Assembly: GCA_035708205.1 (NCBI GenBank)
Contig: DASSSY010000008.1
Span: 248,001-312,000, forward strand
Reading direction: 5' to 3'
Origin: DASSSY01 sp035708205
GTDB lineage: Bacteria; Bacteroidota; Bacteroidia; Chitinophagales; Chitinophagaceae
Length of the DNA: 64,000 nucleotides
Of the stretch, positions 24,055 through 32,656 are shown one piece after another. The position numbers were made by a program, and so were the translations under genes. Positions within the stretch are counted from its first letter, which is position 1; the number at the start of each line of letters is the position of its first letter. Under the pieces are notes generated by a model. The model was not told the DNA's origin. It saw only the letters and a list, made by a program, of their open reading frames with translations, and did not search any database.

Positions 24055-24939
24055 ATGACAGACAGTATGCACAAATCCGGATTCGTAAATATTTTCGGCC
24101 CGCCTAATGCCGGTAAATCTACCTTATTGAATGCGCTTTTAGGCGAACGTTTGGCTATTGTCTCTCCAAAAGTCCAAACCACCCGCCATCGTATTCTCGG
24201 CTTTTTAACCGAACCCGGATATCAGGTTATTTTTTCAGATACGCCCGGTATTATTGATCCGCATTATAAGCTGCATTCGAAGATGATGCAACAGGTGCAG
24301 AATGCTGTTGAAGATGCCGATATCGCTTTGTTAATGATGGATATCACAGATAGCCCGGAACAGGTGGCCGAAACGGTTAACGTCCTGAAGCTAAAAACTA
24401 CGCGCATCTTACTGATCAATAAAATCGATCTGATCAAGAATAAAGCGGAACGGCTTGAAAAAATTAATGCTATCGCGGCCATCATCCCTTCCGAAAAAGT
24501 CATTCCTATTTCGGCGTTACAAAAAGAAAATTTAGATCAAATATTGCCGGCCATCCTTGAATTTTTGCCGGAAAATCCGCCCTTCTTCCCGGAAGATGAC
24601 CTGTCTGACCGGCCTACCCGTTTTTTTGTCTCCGAACTCATCCGGGAGCAGATTTACTTTCTCTATGATAAAGAAGTGCCGTATCACGCTGCGGTCCTGG
24701 TACAGTCGTTTGAGGAATTGCCTCATGTTGTAAAGATCCGTGCCGATATTATTGTTTCCCGCGAGACGCAGAAATTTATTATTCTGGGTACCAAAGGCGC
24801 ATTGATCAAAAAGCTCGGCACCCAGGCGCGTGAAAAAATAGAAGAATTTCTCGGTACTAAGGTGTATTTGGAATTATTTGTAAAGGTCAGACCGAAATGG
24901 CGTGAAAATGACACCTATTTAAGGGAATATGGTTATTGA
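24055..24939 (+). CDS. era: GTPase Era
   Basis: This 294-residue GTPase binds the 3' end of 16S rRNA and helps 30S assembly. G1 is FGPPNAGKST, G3 DTPG, G4 NKID, followed by the C-terminal KH domain (IIVSRETQKFIILGTKGALIKKLG, LFVKVRPKWR). The start is ATG 24055, consistent with the promoter box just upstream; ATG 24067 (MHKSGFVNIFG) is an alternative closer to the usual family start. The last 11 nt overlap the next gene, so translation is probably coupled. The normal NPNVGKS motif reads PPNAGKS here, a conservative change. Confidence 0.95.
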   Translation: MTDSMHKSGFVNIFGPPNAGKSTLLNALLGERLAIVSPKVQTTRHRILGFLTEPGYQVIFSDTPGIIDPHYKLHSKMMQQVQNAVEDADIALLMMDITDSPEQVAETVNVLKLKTTRILLINKIDLIKNKAERLEKINAIAAIIPSEKVIPISALQKENLDQILPAILEFLPENPPFFPEDDLSDRPTRFFVSELIREQIYFLYDKEVPYHAAVLVQSFEELPHVVKIRADIIVSRETQKFIILGTKGALIKKLGTQAREKIEEFLGTKVYLELFVKVRPKWRENDTYLREYGY

Positions 24940-25837
24940 TGATTTCAATAAGCGCAGGCTTACCCAAACCTTGGAAGGGGAATGGCTGAGTGAACGGGAT
25001 GTCCGGCTGGATGTGTTACGTTTGGATCTGATTCACCCGGTTGTATCGGGAAATAAATGGTTTAAGCTTAAAGAAAATATACGTTTAGCGCAAGCGCAGA
25101 ACAAATCGGTCTTGTTAACCTTTGGCGGTCAATGGTCCAATCATTTAATCGCCACTGCGGCGGCGGCCTGCCATTACGGATTGCGCTCTATCGGTTTGGT
25201 TTGTCAACGGGATCCTGAAGCTAAGCTGACGGCTACCCTTCAATCCTGCCGTTCATACGGTATGAGCTTGTTAAGATTAAGCCCGGATGACTACCGGAAA
25301 CGCCATGACCCGGCGTTTATCGAAAAATGGTCCTCCATGTATCCCGGTGCTTACCTTATTCCTGAAGGAGGCAATAATATAACAGGTATTGAGGGGGTAA
25401 GGGAAATGGCTAAGTTGTTTCCTGCCGGGCTGACGCATATAGCCTTGCCGGTAGGCACCGGAACGACCTTTGCGGGCGTAAGAATGGCAGCAGATAGCTC
25501 AATAAAGCTGCTTGGCTTTTGTCCTTTCAAGAAAGTTGCAGAACAACGGGCCTGCATTGCAGGCTATTGTAAAAATTGGCCGGACGGTTCATGGCGGTTA
25601 TTTCATGATACGGTATGGAGAGGCTTTGGCCGGATGAACGATGCACTTTTCCGGTTTGTGAATGAATACTATCAGCAGTTCCATATTCCTCTGGATGTGG
25701 TCTATACCGGCAAGATGATGTATTATCTGGAACGACTTATCCATACTGGCCGGTTGCCACCGGGCAGCCATGTCCTGGCTGTTCATACGGGTGGATTACA
25801 AGGGAATGCCTCTGTCCGTGAGCATTTGATTTACTAG
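24929..25837 (+). CDS. PLP-dependent deaminase/desulfhydrase (ACC deaminase / D-cysteine desulfhydrase family)
   Basis: The 302-residue protein is of fold-type II PLP enzymes. The PLP-binding Lys lies in HPVVSGNKWFKLKENI; the SNH motif binding the carboxylate is in GGQWSNHLIA; the phosphate-binding loop is LPVGTGTTFAGV. The family includes 1-aminocyclopropane-1-carboxylate deaminase and D-cysteine desulfhydrase; Bacteroidota members are usually uncharacterised and the substrate cannot be read from sequence. Its start overlaps the end of era by 11 nt. Confidence 0.88.
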   Translation: MVIDDFNKRRLTQTLEGEWLSERDVRLDVLRLDLIHPVVSGNKWFKLKENIRLAQAQNKSVLLTFGGQWSNHLIATAAAACHYGLRSIGLVCQRDPEAKLTATLQSCRSYGMSLLRLSPDDYRKRHDPAFIEKWSSMYPGAYLIPEGGNNITGIEGVREMAKLFPAGLTHIALPVGTGTTFAGVRMAADSSIKLLGFCPFKKVAEQRACIAGYCKNWPDGSWRLFHDTVWRGFGRMNDALFRFVNEYYQQFHIPLDVVYTGKMMYYLERLIHTGRLPPGSHVLAVHTGGLQGNASVREHLIY

Positions 25838-25930
25838 GCCCCGAAGTGTTTAGCCGAAAGGCCCACGGGTAAATGCATCGGAAGACCTGTGCTGTTTTCC
25901 AAAAATAGTGGTAAACCTTATGGATTGTCA

Positions 25931-25960
25931 TTTGTTTTTTATTGAGAAAATTTACCTTTG
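25931..25960 (+). promoter_or_regulatory. Promoter of the rhodanese operon
   Basis: TTTG (25931-25934) and TACCTTTG (25953-25960) are 18 nt apart, fitting the Bacteroidota -33/-7 pair. The start codon is 42 nt downstream. Confidence 0.7.
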
Positions 25961-26002
25961 GACAAATTGTATTTACCGAAACAGATAACCACGATAATTA
26001 TT

Positions 26003-26323
26003 ATGAATCAAATTACTGTAGAAGAGTTGCACGAGCGTCTCAATAATAACCCCGATCTGCATATTCTGGATGTACGTGAGGAAGATGAGTATAACGAATG
26101 CAATATCGGCGCCCGCCTCTGGTCTTTGAGCAAATTGAAACAAATGGACGCGGACGGCCTTGATGACTGGAAAGGCAAAGAAATAATCGTTCATTGCCGC
26201 AGTGGCCAGAGAAGCCTGCAGGCCTGCATGTTATTGGAAACCATGGGTTTTACTCAACTCACCAATTTGAAAGGCGGGATTAAAGAATGGCTGGAAAAAT
26301 TCGGTACGGAAAGATTAGCTTAA
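26003..26323 (+). CDS. Single-domain rhodanese-like protein
   Basis: The ATG at 26003 gives 106 residues, the standard single rhodanese domain; an upstream in-frame start at 25958 would lie inside the promoter. Features are HILDVREEDEYNECNI, the active-site loop with Cys65 in VHCRSGQRS, and the C-terminal LKGGIKEWL. It is cytosolic and probably transfers sulfane sulfur. It is the first gene of a run with a protein of unknown function and a CCG-domain protein at 9-11 nt spacing. Confidence 0.93.
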   Translation: MNQITVEELHERLNNNPDLHILDVREEDEYNECNIGARLWSLSKLKQMDADGLDDWKGKEIIVHCRSGQRSLQACMLLETMGFTQLTNLKGGIKEWLEKFGTERLA

Positions 26324-26332
26324 ATTCATTTT

Positions 26333-26911
26333 ATGCATGACATTGAACCATTTGTCAACTGGCAACACCTGTACCTGGCTGAAGAGGATGAGCTATCGCC
26401 TTTTTACGGCCAGGAGCATAGCGAGTTTACCTTTTCCAATAAGGTGTATAATTATTTTATCCATCCTCAATGGGACAGCTTCGGCTCGGAAACACTTTAT
26501 TTAAAGGTGCTTTTTGCCGATTATGATCAGCAGTTCGTCATCATGGAGATGATCGGCGAATGGAACGATGCAGTGGAGAATGATATTATGGAATTGAAAC
26601 GTAACGTCATTGACCCCATGCTGGAGGCGGGTATTAAGAAGTTTATCCTTATCATCGAAAACGTCATGAATTTTCATGCCAGCGATGACAGTTATTATGA
26701 AGAATGGCATGAGGATATTGCGCCGGAAAATGGCTGGATACTTTTCTTAAATACGCCTGAACATGAACGGCAGGAATTCCAGGAAACGGGTATCCATAAA
26801 TATGTTTGCTTCTTGGACTACCTGAAATGGCGCACACACCAGCCCACACATTTATTTGAACTGTTTGATAAGCAAATTAACGGCAGGGGGGCAACAGGTA
26901 TCCTTGAATAA
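26333..26911 (+). CDS. Conserved hypothetical protein between rhodanese and CCG protein
   Basis: The 192-residue soluble protein is acidic and rich in Trp, Tyr and His. Segments such as FVNWQHLYLAEEDELSPFYG, WDSFGSETLYLKVLFADYD, KKFILIIENVMNFHASDDSY and ENGWILFLNTPEHERQEF suggest an alpha/beta domain. I know of no family name. Tight spacing (9 nt after rhodanese, 11 nt before the CCG protein) indicates one operon and possibly one process, but no reaction can be assigned. Confidence 0.8.
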   Translation: MHDIEPFVNWQHLYLAEEDELSPFYGQEHSEFTFSNKVYNYFIHPQWDSFGSETLYLKVLFADYDQQFVIMEMIGEWNDAVENDIMELKRNVIDPMLEAGIKKFILIIENVMNFHASDDSYYEEWHEDIAPENGWILFLNTPEHERQEFQETGIHKYVCFLDYLKWRTHQPTHLFELFDKQINGRGATGILE

Positions 26912-26922
26912 TTTTTTTAAAC

Positions 26923-27645
26923 ATGCTAGTAGATTTATTCATTCCCTGCTTCATCGACCAACTTTTCCCCGAAACGGCCTTTAATATGGTCAGGGTTTTG
27001 GAAAAGCTGGGTTGTGAGGTACACTATAATAAAAACCAGACCTGTTGCGGGCAGCCGGCGTTTAACAACGGCAATTGGGACGAAGCGCGAAGCATCGGCC
27101 AGAAATTTCTTAAAGATTTTTCGGAATACGACCATTTTATTGTGGCGCCCAGCGGCTCCTGCACGGGTTATGTGCGTAATCATTATCAGCGCTTATTTCA
27201 TAATTCGCCCGATCATAATGCCGTTAGGAAGGTTAATACCCATCTTTTTGAATTTGCGGAATTTTTGGTCAAAGTTTTAAAGGTAACCGATATCGGGGCT
27301 TCTTTCCAGGCCAGAGCCACCTATCATGATGGTTGCGGAAGCTTGAGGGAATGCGGCCTTAAAAACGAGCCCCGCCAGTTGCTATCCCATGTCCGGGGGC
27401 TTGAACTGGTGGAAATGAGAGAATGTGAAACCTGTTGCGGCTTCGGCGGGACATTTGCCGTAAAATACGAACCTATCGCCACAGGTATGGCCTATACGAA
27501 GGTAAAGAGCGCCCTGGAAACCAAGGCCGAGTATATGATCTCCAGTGATCTCTCCTGCTTTATGCATCTTGACAGCTATATCCGGGAACAAGGACTGAAT
27601 TTAAAATGTGTTCATATTGCGGATGTTTTAGCACAGGGCTGGTAA
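26923..27645 (+). CDS. CCG-domain (Fe-S)-binding protein, LutA/YkgE-like
   Basis: The 240-residue protein has two cysteine-rich CCG domains: NQTCCGQPAFNNG near residue 45 and ECETCCGFGGTFAVKY near residue 175, with further ligands in HDGCGSLRECG and SSDLSCFMHL. This is the domain pair of heterodisulfide-reductase subunit B, glycolate oxidase GlcF and LutA. LutB and LutC partners, usual for lactate utilisation, are not adjacent; here the neighbours are an unknown protein and a rhodanese. An electron-transfer role is likely, but a lactate link is unproven. Confidence 0.88.
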   Translation: MLVDLFIPCFIDQLFPETAFNMVRVLEKLGCEVHYNKNQTCCGQPAFNNGNWDEARSIGQKFLKDFSEYDHFIVAPSGSCTGYVRNHYQRLFHNSPDHNAVRKVNTHLFEFAEFLVKVLKVTDIGASFQARATYHDGCGSLRECGLKNEPRQLLSHVRGLELVEMRECETCCGFGGTFAVKYEPIATGMAYTKVKSALETKAEYMISSDLSCFMHLDSYIREQGLNLKCVHIADVLAQGW

Positions 27646-27729
27646 TTGCTTCAATTTTATTGGTAGGCCAAGAATTATTTCGCTATTTTTATTATCATTG
27701 CATAATAAAATCCAAGTGCCCATCCTTTC

Positions 27730-29748
27730 ATGATCTTCTTATATTGGATAGTTTGTTTTATTATCGGCTTTATCCCTGCCTGGCTGTTATACCGAAAAGA
27801 TAAAACACGTCCTATTCCGATAAGATGGTTGCCCGCAGCGCTTAGGTTTCTGACTTTCTTTTTGACGGCAGTCCTTTTATTGGCGCCGGCATTTCCCCGT
27901 CATCAAACTGTTGAAGAGAAACCGGTCGTTTTATGGCTTCAGGATGGCTCTTCATCCATGAAAATGGCCCTGGGCAAGGATAGTGTTCTTTTCCGGGAAA
28001 AAACGGAAGCCATATTCGATCACAAGGACAAGCATTATAAAATCCTCCCGCTGTCTTTCGGTGCCCAACTGAAAAACGGGAATGATTTTCGTTATCGGGC
28101 GGCGGTCACCAACATATCGAACGCGCTTCAGAGCGCTGTTCAGCGTTATCGGGACCAAAATATCGGCGCCATCATCCTGAGTAGCGACGGTAATTATAAT
28201 ATGGGCAGCAATCCTTTGTATGCTTTACCTGAGAACAATATTCCGGTTTATAGCATTGGCCTGGGCGATAGCACTCGTTCAAGGGATATGCAGATTACTT
28301 TTACCCGGGCCAATAAGACAGTTGCTTTGGGTAATCAGTTTGAGCTTTTAGCCAGTATCCGGGCGCAAAAACTAAATGGGAGAGCCGGCATTATAAAAGT
28401 AACCCACAAAGGTAAAACCATCGCCCAACAGAATTTTAATGTCAAGGGCAACCAGGATCATCAAACCTTTAGATTTTATTTGCCGGCAACGGAAAAAGGT
28501 ATCCAGGCTTACCAGGTCGTATTACCGCCGCTAGACGGAGAGGTCAATGCGCGGAATAATCAAAAAACCGTTTTCGTTGAGGTTCTGGAAAAAACCGTTA
28601 AAATTGTTGTTGCCGCTCATGCGCCGCATCCGGATATTGCCGCTATCAGGGAGGCGCTGGCTAATCATCCGGAGTATAAGTTATCCGTTATGTATGGTGC
28701 TGATGTCCCTGACCAGGTTACCGGTGCGGATTTGCTGATCACACATGATCTGCCTAATGAGGACGGGGCGCCGATGCCCGAACATGCCGGAATACCCAGC
28801 TGGAATATTCTTGGACCTCACACTGATTTGAAGACCTTTTCAAAGGACCAGGATCTGCTGCAGGTTCAGCCGCAGAAGGGAATTGATAACGCTTTGCCGC
28901 AATTGAATCCACAATTCGGCCTGTTTGCTTTACCGGAAGATATCCGGGAAATCGTTGCGCAAATGCCGCCGTTATTGTCGCCTAACGGACAGTATAAAAT
29001 CAGGCAGGGACAGGTACTTTTCAAAAAGCAGAATTCGACCGACCCGTTATGGATATTTCATGCCGGAACGTATCCGGAAGCCATACTTTGCGGTAGTGGT
29101 ATCTGGCGTTGGCGGCTATATTCTTTCAAGGCTTTCCGGCAATCCGGGAGCGTCGATGCGCTCATTCAGCGGACGGTTGGCCTGCTGACCGGTCAAAGCG
29201 ATAAAAAGCAATTTCAAATTATTTTGCCTCAGCATCAGTTCCAGGATTTAGAACCTGTTCAGGTCAATGCGTCATTAAAAGATGCCGGGGGGATGTTGAT
29301 CAATCAGCCGAGGGCAGATCTGGTCATTCGGGATAGTAATGACCGGCTGGTCAGGAACCTGGTGTTCCGGCCGTCAGGGAAAAGTTACCAGTGTAATGCC
29401 GGCGCTTTACCGGCCGGTAGCTATACTGCTGAGGCAACAGTAAGTTTTGATGGCCGGAAGCTTGTTGACCGGGACAAATTTATAGTTCTGAAAACGGCTT
29501 TGGAGCGAATGGCCCAAAATTCCGACTATGATATTTTGTATAAGCTTTCCGCGAATTCAAAAGGCCGGTTCTATACGTTAGGTAATATGCAGGACATTCA
29601 AAAGGCGCTTGATCAGAACGCCGGCTTCAAACCCGTTATCCGGGAAGAATCTCATGAGGTTCGCTGGGTGGATCTGAAATGGTATTTTTTTATTATTCTG
29701 GTGGCAGCAGCTGCCGAATGGTTCCTGCGTAAATATTGGGGAATTTAG
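27730..29748 (+). CDS. Membrane-anchored von Willebrand factor A domain protein
   Basis: The 672-residue protein starts with two membrane segments (about residues 3-20 and 35-53), then a VWA domain whose MIDAS begins D72-G-S74-S-S76 (LWLQDGSSSM), with IILSSDGNYNMGSNP and VYSIGLGD strands, a large extracytoplasmic beta-rich region with two Ig-like parts, and a last membrane segment near the C terminus (WYFFIILVAAAAEWFL). The layout recalls the putative VWA/glutamine-amidotransferase-like membrane proteins seen near Bat operons, but no BatA/B/D or MoxR genes are here. The metal-dependent ligand is unknown. Confidence 0.82.
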   Translation: MIFLYWIVCFIIGFIPAWLLYRKDKTRPIPIRWLPAALRFLTFFLTAVLLLAPAFPRHQTVEEKPVVLWLQDGSSSMKMALGKDSVLFREKTEAIFDHKDKHYKILPLSFGAQLKNGNDFRYRAAVTNISNALQSAVQRYRDQNIGAIILSSDGNYNMGSNPLYALPENNIPVYSIGLGDSTRSRDMQITFTRANKTVALGNQFELLASIRAQKLNGRAGIIKVTHKGKTIAQQNFNVKGNQDHQTFRFYLPATEKGIQAYQVVLPPLDGEVNARNNQKTVFVEVLEKTVKIVVAAHAPHPDIAAIREALANHPEYKLSVMYGADVPDQVTGADLLITHDLPNEDGAPMPEHAGIPSWNILGPHTDLKTFSKDQDLLQVQPQKGIDNALPQLNPQFGLFALPEDIREIVAQMPPLLSPNGQYKIRQGQVLFKKQNSTDPLWIFHAGTYPEAILCGSGIWRWRLYSFKAFRQSGSVDALIQRTVGLLTGQSDKKQFQIILPQHQFQDLEPVQVNASLKDAGGMLINQPRADLVIRDSNDRLVRNLVFRPSGKSYQCNAGALPAGSYTAEATVSFDGRKLVDRDKFIVLKTALERMAQNSDYDILYKLSANSKGRFYTLGNMQDIQKALDQNAGFKPVIREESHEVRWVDLKWYFFIILVAAAAEWFLRKYWGI

Positions 29749-29799
29749 AAAGATAGCTCGGCATAAATTTTTACTTTCGCAAAATAAAAGAACATATAC

Positions 29800-31245
29800 A
29801 TGCTAAAAAAAGCAATTTTTTTATTTGTGCTTATTGGATTTTTGAGAGGATACCAGGGCTATGCGCAGGATACGGTGGCATGGACTTTGCCCATGTGCAT
29901 TCAATATGCCCTGGAACATAATCTGGATCTTAATCAACAGGTTCTAAACCAGCGCATGGCCGAGCTACAGTACGATCAGAATCGCTTATCTCAAATCCCT
30001 TCAGTCTCTTTAACCGGCAATTACGGTAAGAGCTACGGCCGTTCGGTCGATCCGACCAGCAACCAGTTTGTTGATGCCGACTATAGTTTTGCAGGCGCCA
30101 ACGGTAACGTGGATCTGCTATTGTTTGGCTGGTTTTCTAAACGGAACAGCATCCGGCAGGACAAGCTGAATTTTGAAGCCGCTTCGGCAGATTATGAAGA
30201 CTTACAGGATAATATCAGGCTGAATGTCGCTAACGGTTTTTTAAGGATACTGTTAGCTAAAGAGCAAGTGGAGATCAGCAAAGAACAGGCAGCATTCAGT
30301 CTTCAGCAATTACAAAAGACAAAAGCCTTTGTAGATGCTGGCCGTACTTCGGAACAGGACCTGGTACAAATGGAAGCGCAAGTGGCTTCCGACAGCGCTA
30401 CTTATTTTAGTACCCTGAATGATTATCAGCATGCTGTTTTAGAGCTTAAGGCTTTGCTGAACCTGGATATGGCGCAGCCGTTAACCATTCAGGAACCGCA
30501 GTTGGACAATATTTCCCTGGACGTATTGATGCACAACATGCCGGAACATATTTACGAGGTGGCCAAAAGCCAGTTTTATTCCATCAAAAGCAGCCAGTTG
30601 CAAGTGGCCGCGGCTGAAAGGGGGCTGGCGGCCAAAAAAGGCCAGCTTTATCCCCAGTTATCTTTTGGTCTTCAGTTGGGGACAAATTTTTCTTCTACGC
30701 AAAAGGATATTACCAATCCTCATATCACCGGCTTTTCTCCTACAGGAGATTTCATTGATATTGCCGGCAACCAGTATATGGTGATGCAACCCCAGCTAGG
30801 TTATGATATGATGACGACACCGTTATTGGATCAGTTAAAAAACAATTTCAGGCAAACAGCAGTATTGTCGTTATCCGTCCCCATCTTTAACGGCTGGTCC
30901 GGGCAAACGGAAGTGAAGAAAGCGAAGATTGATATTCAAAATAAGATCATCGCGGAAGAAAAAGCTGAAGTCAAACTGAAACAGGATGTGTATGGAGCCT
31001 ATTATGATGCCAAAGCCGCCGCCCAGAAATACTATTCGGCAAGAAAGGCGGCCCAGTCTTCCGCGCTGGCTTTGAATTATGCCAAACAACGCTACCAGCT
31101 GGGCCTGCTCAGTACAATTGACCTGCTCACTACTCAGAACAATACCTTTAAGAGCGAATCTGATGCGGCATCCGCGAAGTATGATCTGGTGTTTAAACTG
31201 AAAGTGTTGGATTATTATTTAGGCAATACCCTGAAATTGAAATAA
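29800..31245 (+). CDS. TolC-family outer-membrane efflux protein
   Basis: The 481 residues begin with a signal peptide (FLFVLIGFLRGYQGYAQ). Two repeats of the OEP fold are visible: a first alpha-hairpin part (QQVLNQRMAELQYDQNRLSQIPSVSLTGNYG through EISKEQ) and a second (LDQLKNNFRQTAVLSLSVPIFNGW through the Ala-rich hairpin ending LLSTIDLLTTQNNTF). It forms the trimeric exit duct of efflux or type I secretion systems. No membrane fusion protein or inner-membrane pump is adjacent, so it is an orphan that pairs with pumps encoded elsewhere. The next gene starts 4 nt after its stop. Confidence 0.92.
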   Translation: MLKKAIFLFVLIGFLRGYQGYAQDTVAWTLPMCIQYALEHNLDLNQQVLNQRMAELQYDQNRLSQIPSVSLTGNYGKSYGRSVDPTSNQFVDADYSFAGANGNVDLLLFGWFSKRNSIRQDKLNFEAASADYEDLQDNIRLNVANGFLRILLAKEQVEISKEQAAFSLQQLQKTKAFVDAGRTSEQDLVQMEAQVASDSATYFSTLNDYQHAVLELKALLNLDMAQPLTIQEPQLDNISLDVLMHNMPEHIYEVAKSQFYSIKSSQLQVAAAERGLAAKKGQLYPQLSFGLQLGTNFSSTQKDITNPHITGFSPTGDFIDIAGNQYMVMQPQLGYDMMTTPLLDQLKNNFRQTAVLSLSVPIFNGWSGQTEVKKAKIDIQNKIIAEEKAEVKLKQDVYGAYYDAKAAAQKYYSARKAAQSSALALNYAKQRYQLGLLSTIDLLTTQNNTFKSESDAASAKYDLVFKLKVLDYYLGNTLKLK

Positions 31246-31249
31246 GCTT

Positions 31250-32023
31250 ATGCCTGCTTTTGAAATTACCCTGAAGAAAGCCCTCCGGTCCGCTGGGGCT
31301 TTAGTGCTGGAAAAATTCCGTACTCAATTCACTATTGAGCACAAAGATGGGATTAATAACCTGGTGACGGAAGTAGATAAGGCTTCTGAACTGTTGATCA
31401 GGAATATAATTCGTGAAGATTTTCCGGACCATGGTATTATTGGTGAAGAGTTTGAGCAAAAAGAAAGCCGCGGGCAATATAACTGGGTTATTGATCCTAT
31501 TGACGGTACCGCCAATTTTGCGCATGGTATTCCCATTTGTGCCACCAGTATCGGATTGATAGCCGGCGATGAAATCCTTATGGGTGGCGTTTATAACCCC
31601 ATGATGAACGAGTTTTTCTTTGCTGAAAAAGGCAGAGGCGCGTTTTTAAATGACCAGCCGGTCAAAGTTTCGGAAAATGCCGATTTTCAGAAGGCTTTCC
31701 TGGTTACCGGTTTTCCTTATCATCTACCGGAAGGTAAGGATATCACGCAACCTTTCCGGCAGTTAGTGACCATGGGGTTGCCGGTGCGCCGTTTCGGTGC
31801 GGCGGCAATTGATTTGTGCTGGGTGGCCTGCGGCCGTTTAGATGGTTTTTGGGAGTGGAATTTACAGCCCTGGGACATTGCCGCCGGCTATCTTATCCTG
31901 GCGGAAGCCGGTGGTCGGGTGACCGATTTTCAGGGTAATCAAGGTTCCGTTTGGGATAAAGAGACATTAGCGACCAACGGCAAAATACATGATGCCTTGA
32001 GATTGGCCATAAATCAAACTTAA
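31250..32023 (+). CDS. Inositol monophosphatase family protein (SuhB/CysQ-like)
   Basis: The 257-residue cytosolic Mg2+-dependent phosphatase shows all family motifs: metal ligand Glu in IIGEEFEQ, DPIDGTANFAHG with the two Asp ligands, and the C-terminal WDIAAGYLILAEAGG with the third Asp. This could be inositol-1-phosphatase, fructose-1,6-bisphosphatase-like or 3'-phosphoadenosine-5'-phosphate phosphatase; the sequence alone does not decide. Only 4 nt separate it from the tolC-like gene. Confidence 0.92.
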   Translation: MPAFEITLKKALRSAGALVLEKFRTQFTIEHKDGINNLVTEVDKASELLIRNIIREDFPDHGIIGEEFEQKESRGQYNWVIDPIDGTANFAHGIPICATSIGLIAGDEILMGGVYNPMMNEFFFAEKGRGAFLNDQPVKVSENADFQKAFLVTGFPYHLPEGKDITQPFRQLVTMGLPVRRFGAAAIDLCWVACGRLDGFWEWNLQPWDIAAGYLILAEAGGRVTDFQGNQGSVWDKETLATNGKIHDALRLAINQT

Positions 32024-32107
32024 GTCCACTAATTATTCTCGACTGGCAGGCTTTATCTTACAAACGCTGCATCCCTTCAGCATTGCCTTTCAGCCTTTGC
32101 TGGGGTC

Positions 32108-32497
32108 CTATTGACTTTCTCCATGACTGAAATTATAACGGAAAGTCAATAGGGCATAGCTTGAATCGCTGTACTTGTACCGTTCCCTGGTAAAAATTGT
32201 TCCGGGTATGCCTATAAGATCCTGATAATGCCTAAAAGAGGTGTCCCTGGCTAAATTTATTTCTGTTTGGTAAATATTTTTCCCAAAATAGGCTACGGCG
32301 AGTGAATAAGTTTCTTTTGGGACGGTAAAATGAAAATAGCCGTCTTTGTTTGTTATTGTTACGGTGACAACAGGGATTTCCGTTTTATTAGCCGGCGTTA
32401 TGCTCGCCACTGCACCTGTAAAAGCCTGGTTGGCAGAATCGGTTATTGTTCGGGAAAGCCGGCTATGAAGATCCTGGCCAAAGAGTTGGCTTGTCAT
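32108..32497 (-). CDS. Carboxypeptidase-regulatory-like domain protein, probably truncated and with a frameshifted signal peptide
   Basis: From the ATG at 32497, 129 residues encode a CarboxypepD_reg-like domain (RTITDSANQAFTGAVASI, TITNKDGYFHFTVPKETYSL) followed by about 40 residues ending YALLTFRYNFSHGE, which looks like the last beta strand of an outer-membrane barrel. The N-terminal plug and the rest of the barrel are absent, suggesting an internal deletion from a receptor like that at 61514. Upstream, the frame before the ATG reads FLLCLLFMTSQLFGQ, the hydrophobic part of a signal peptide; its basic start (IRIKYKLPR from a TTG at 32547) is one base out of frame across a run of five T. 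Confidence 0.6.
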   Translation of the reverse strand: MTSQLFGQDLHSRLSRTITDSANQAFTGAVASITPANKTEIPVVTVTITNKDGYFHFTVPKETYSLAVAYFGKNIYQTEINLARDTSFRHYQDLIGIPGTIFTRERYKYSDSSYALLTFRYNFSHGESQ

Positions 32498-32656
32498 GAA
32501 AAGAAGGCATAATAAAAACGAGGTAATTTATATTTGATCCGTATCAATTGTTTATTTGAAAACGATAAAAATGTGTATCCTATTATGAATAAGATTCAAA
32601 GGGGTTGGCGGAGCCGGTTTTGAATTGGTGGCGCCAATTAGCTTTTCCGGATTTTC

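Noticed and set aside
29800..32023. Efflux operon
   Set aside because: The TolC-like gene has no membrane-fusion or pump gene beside it; the neighbours are VWA and IMPase genes.
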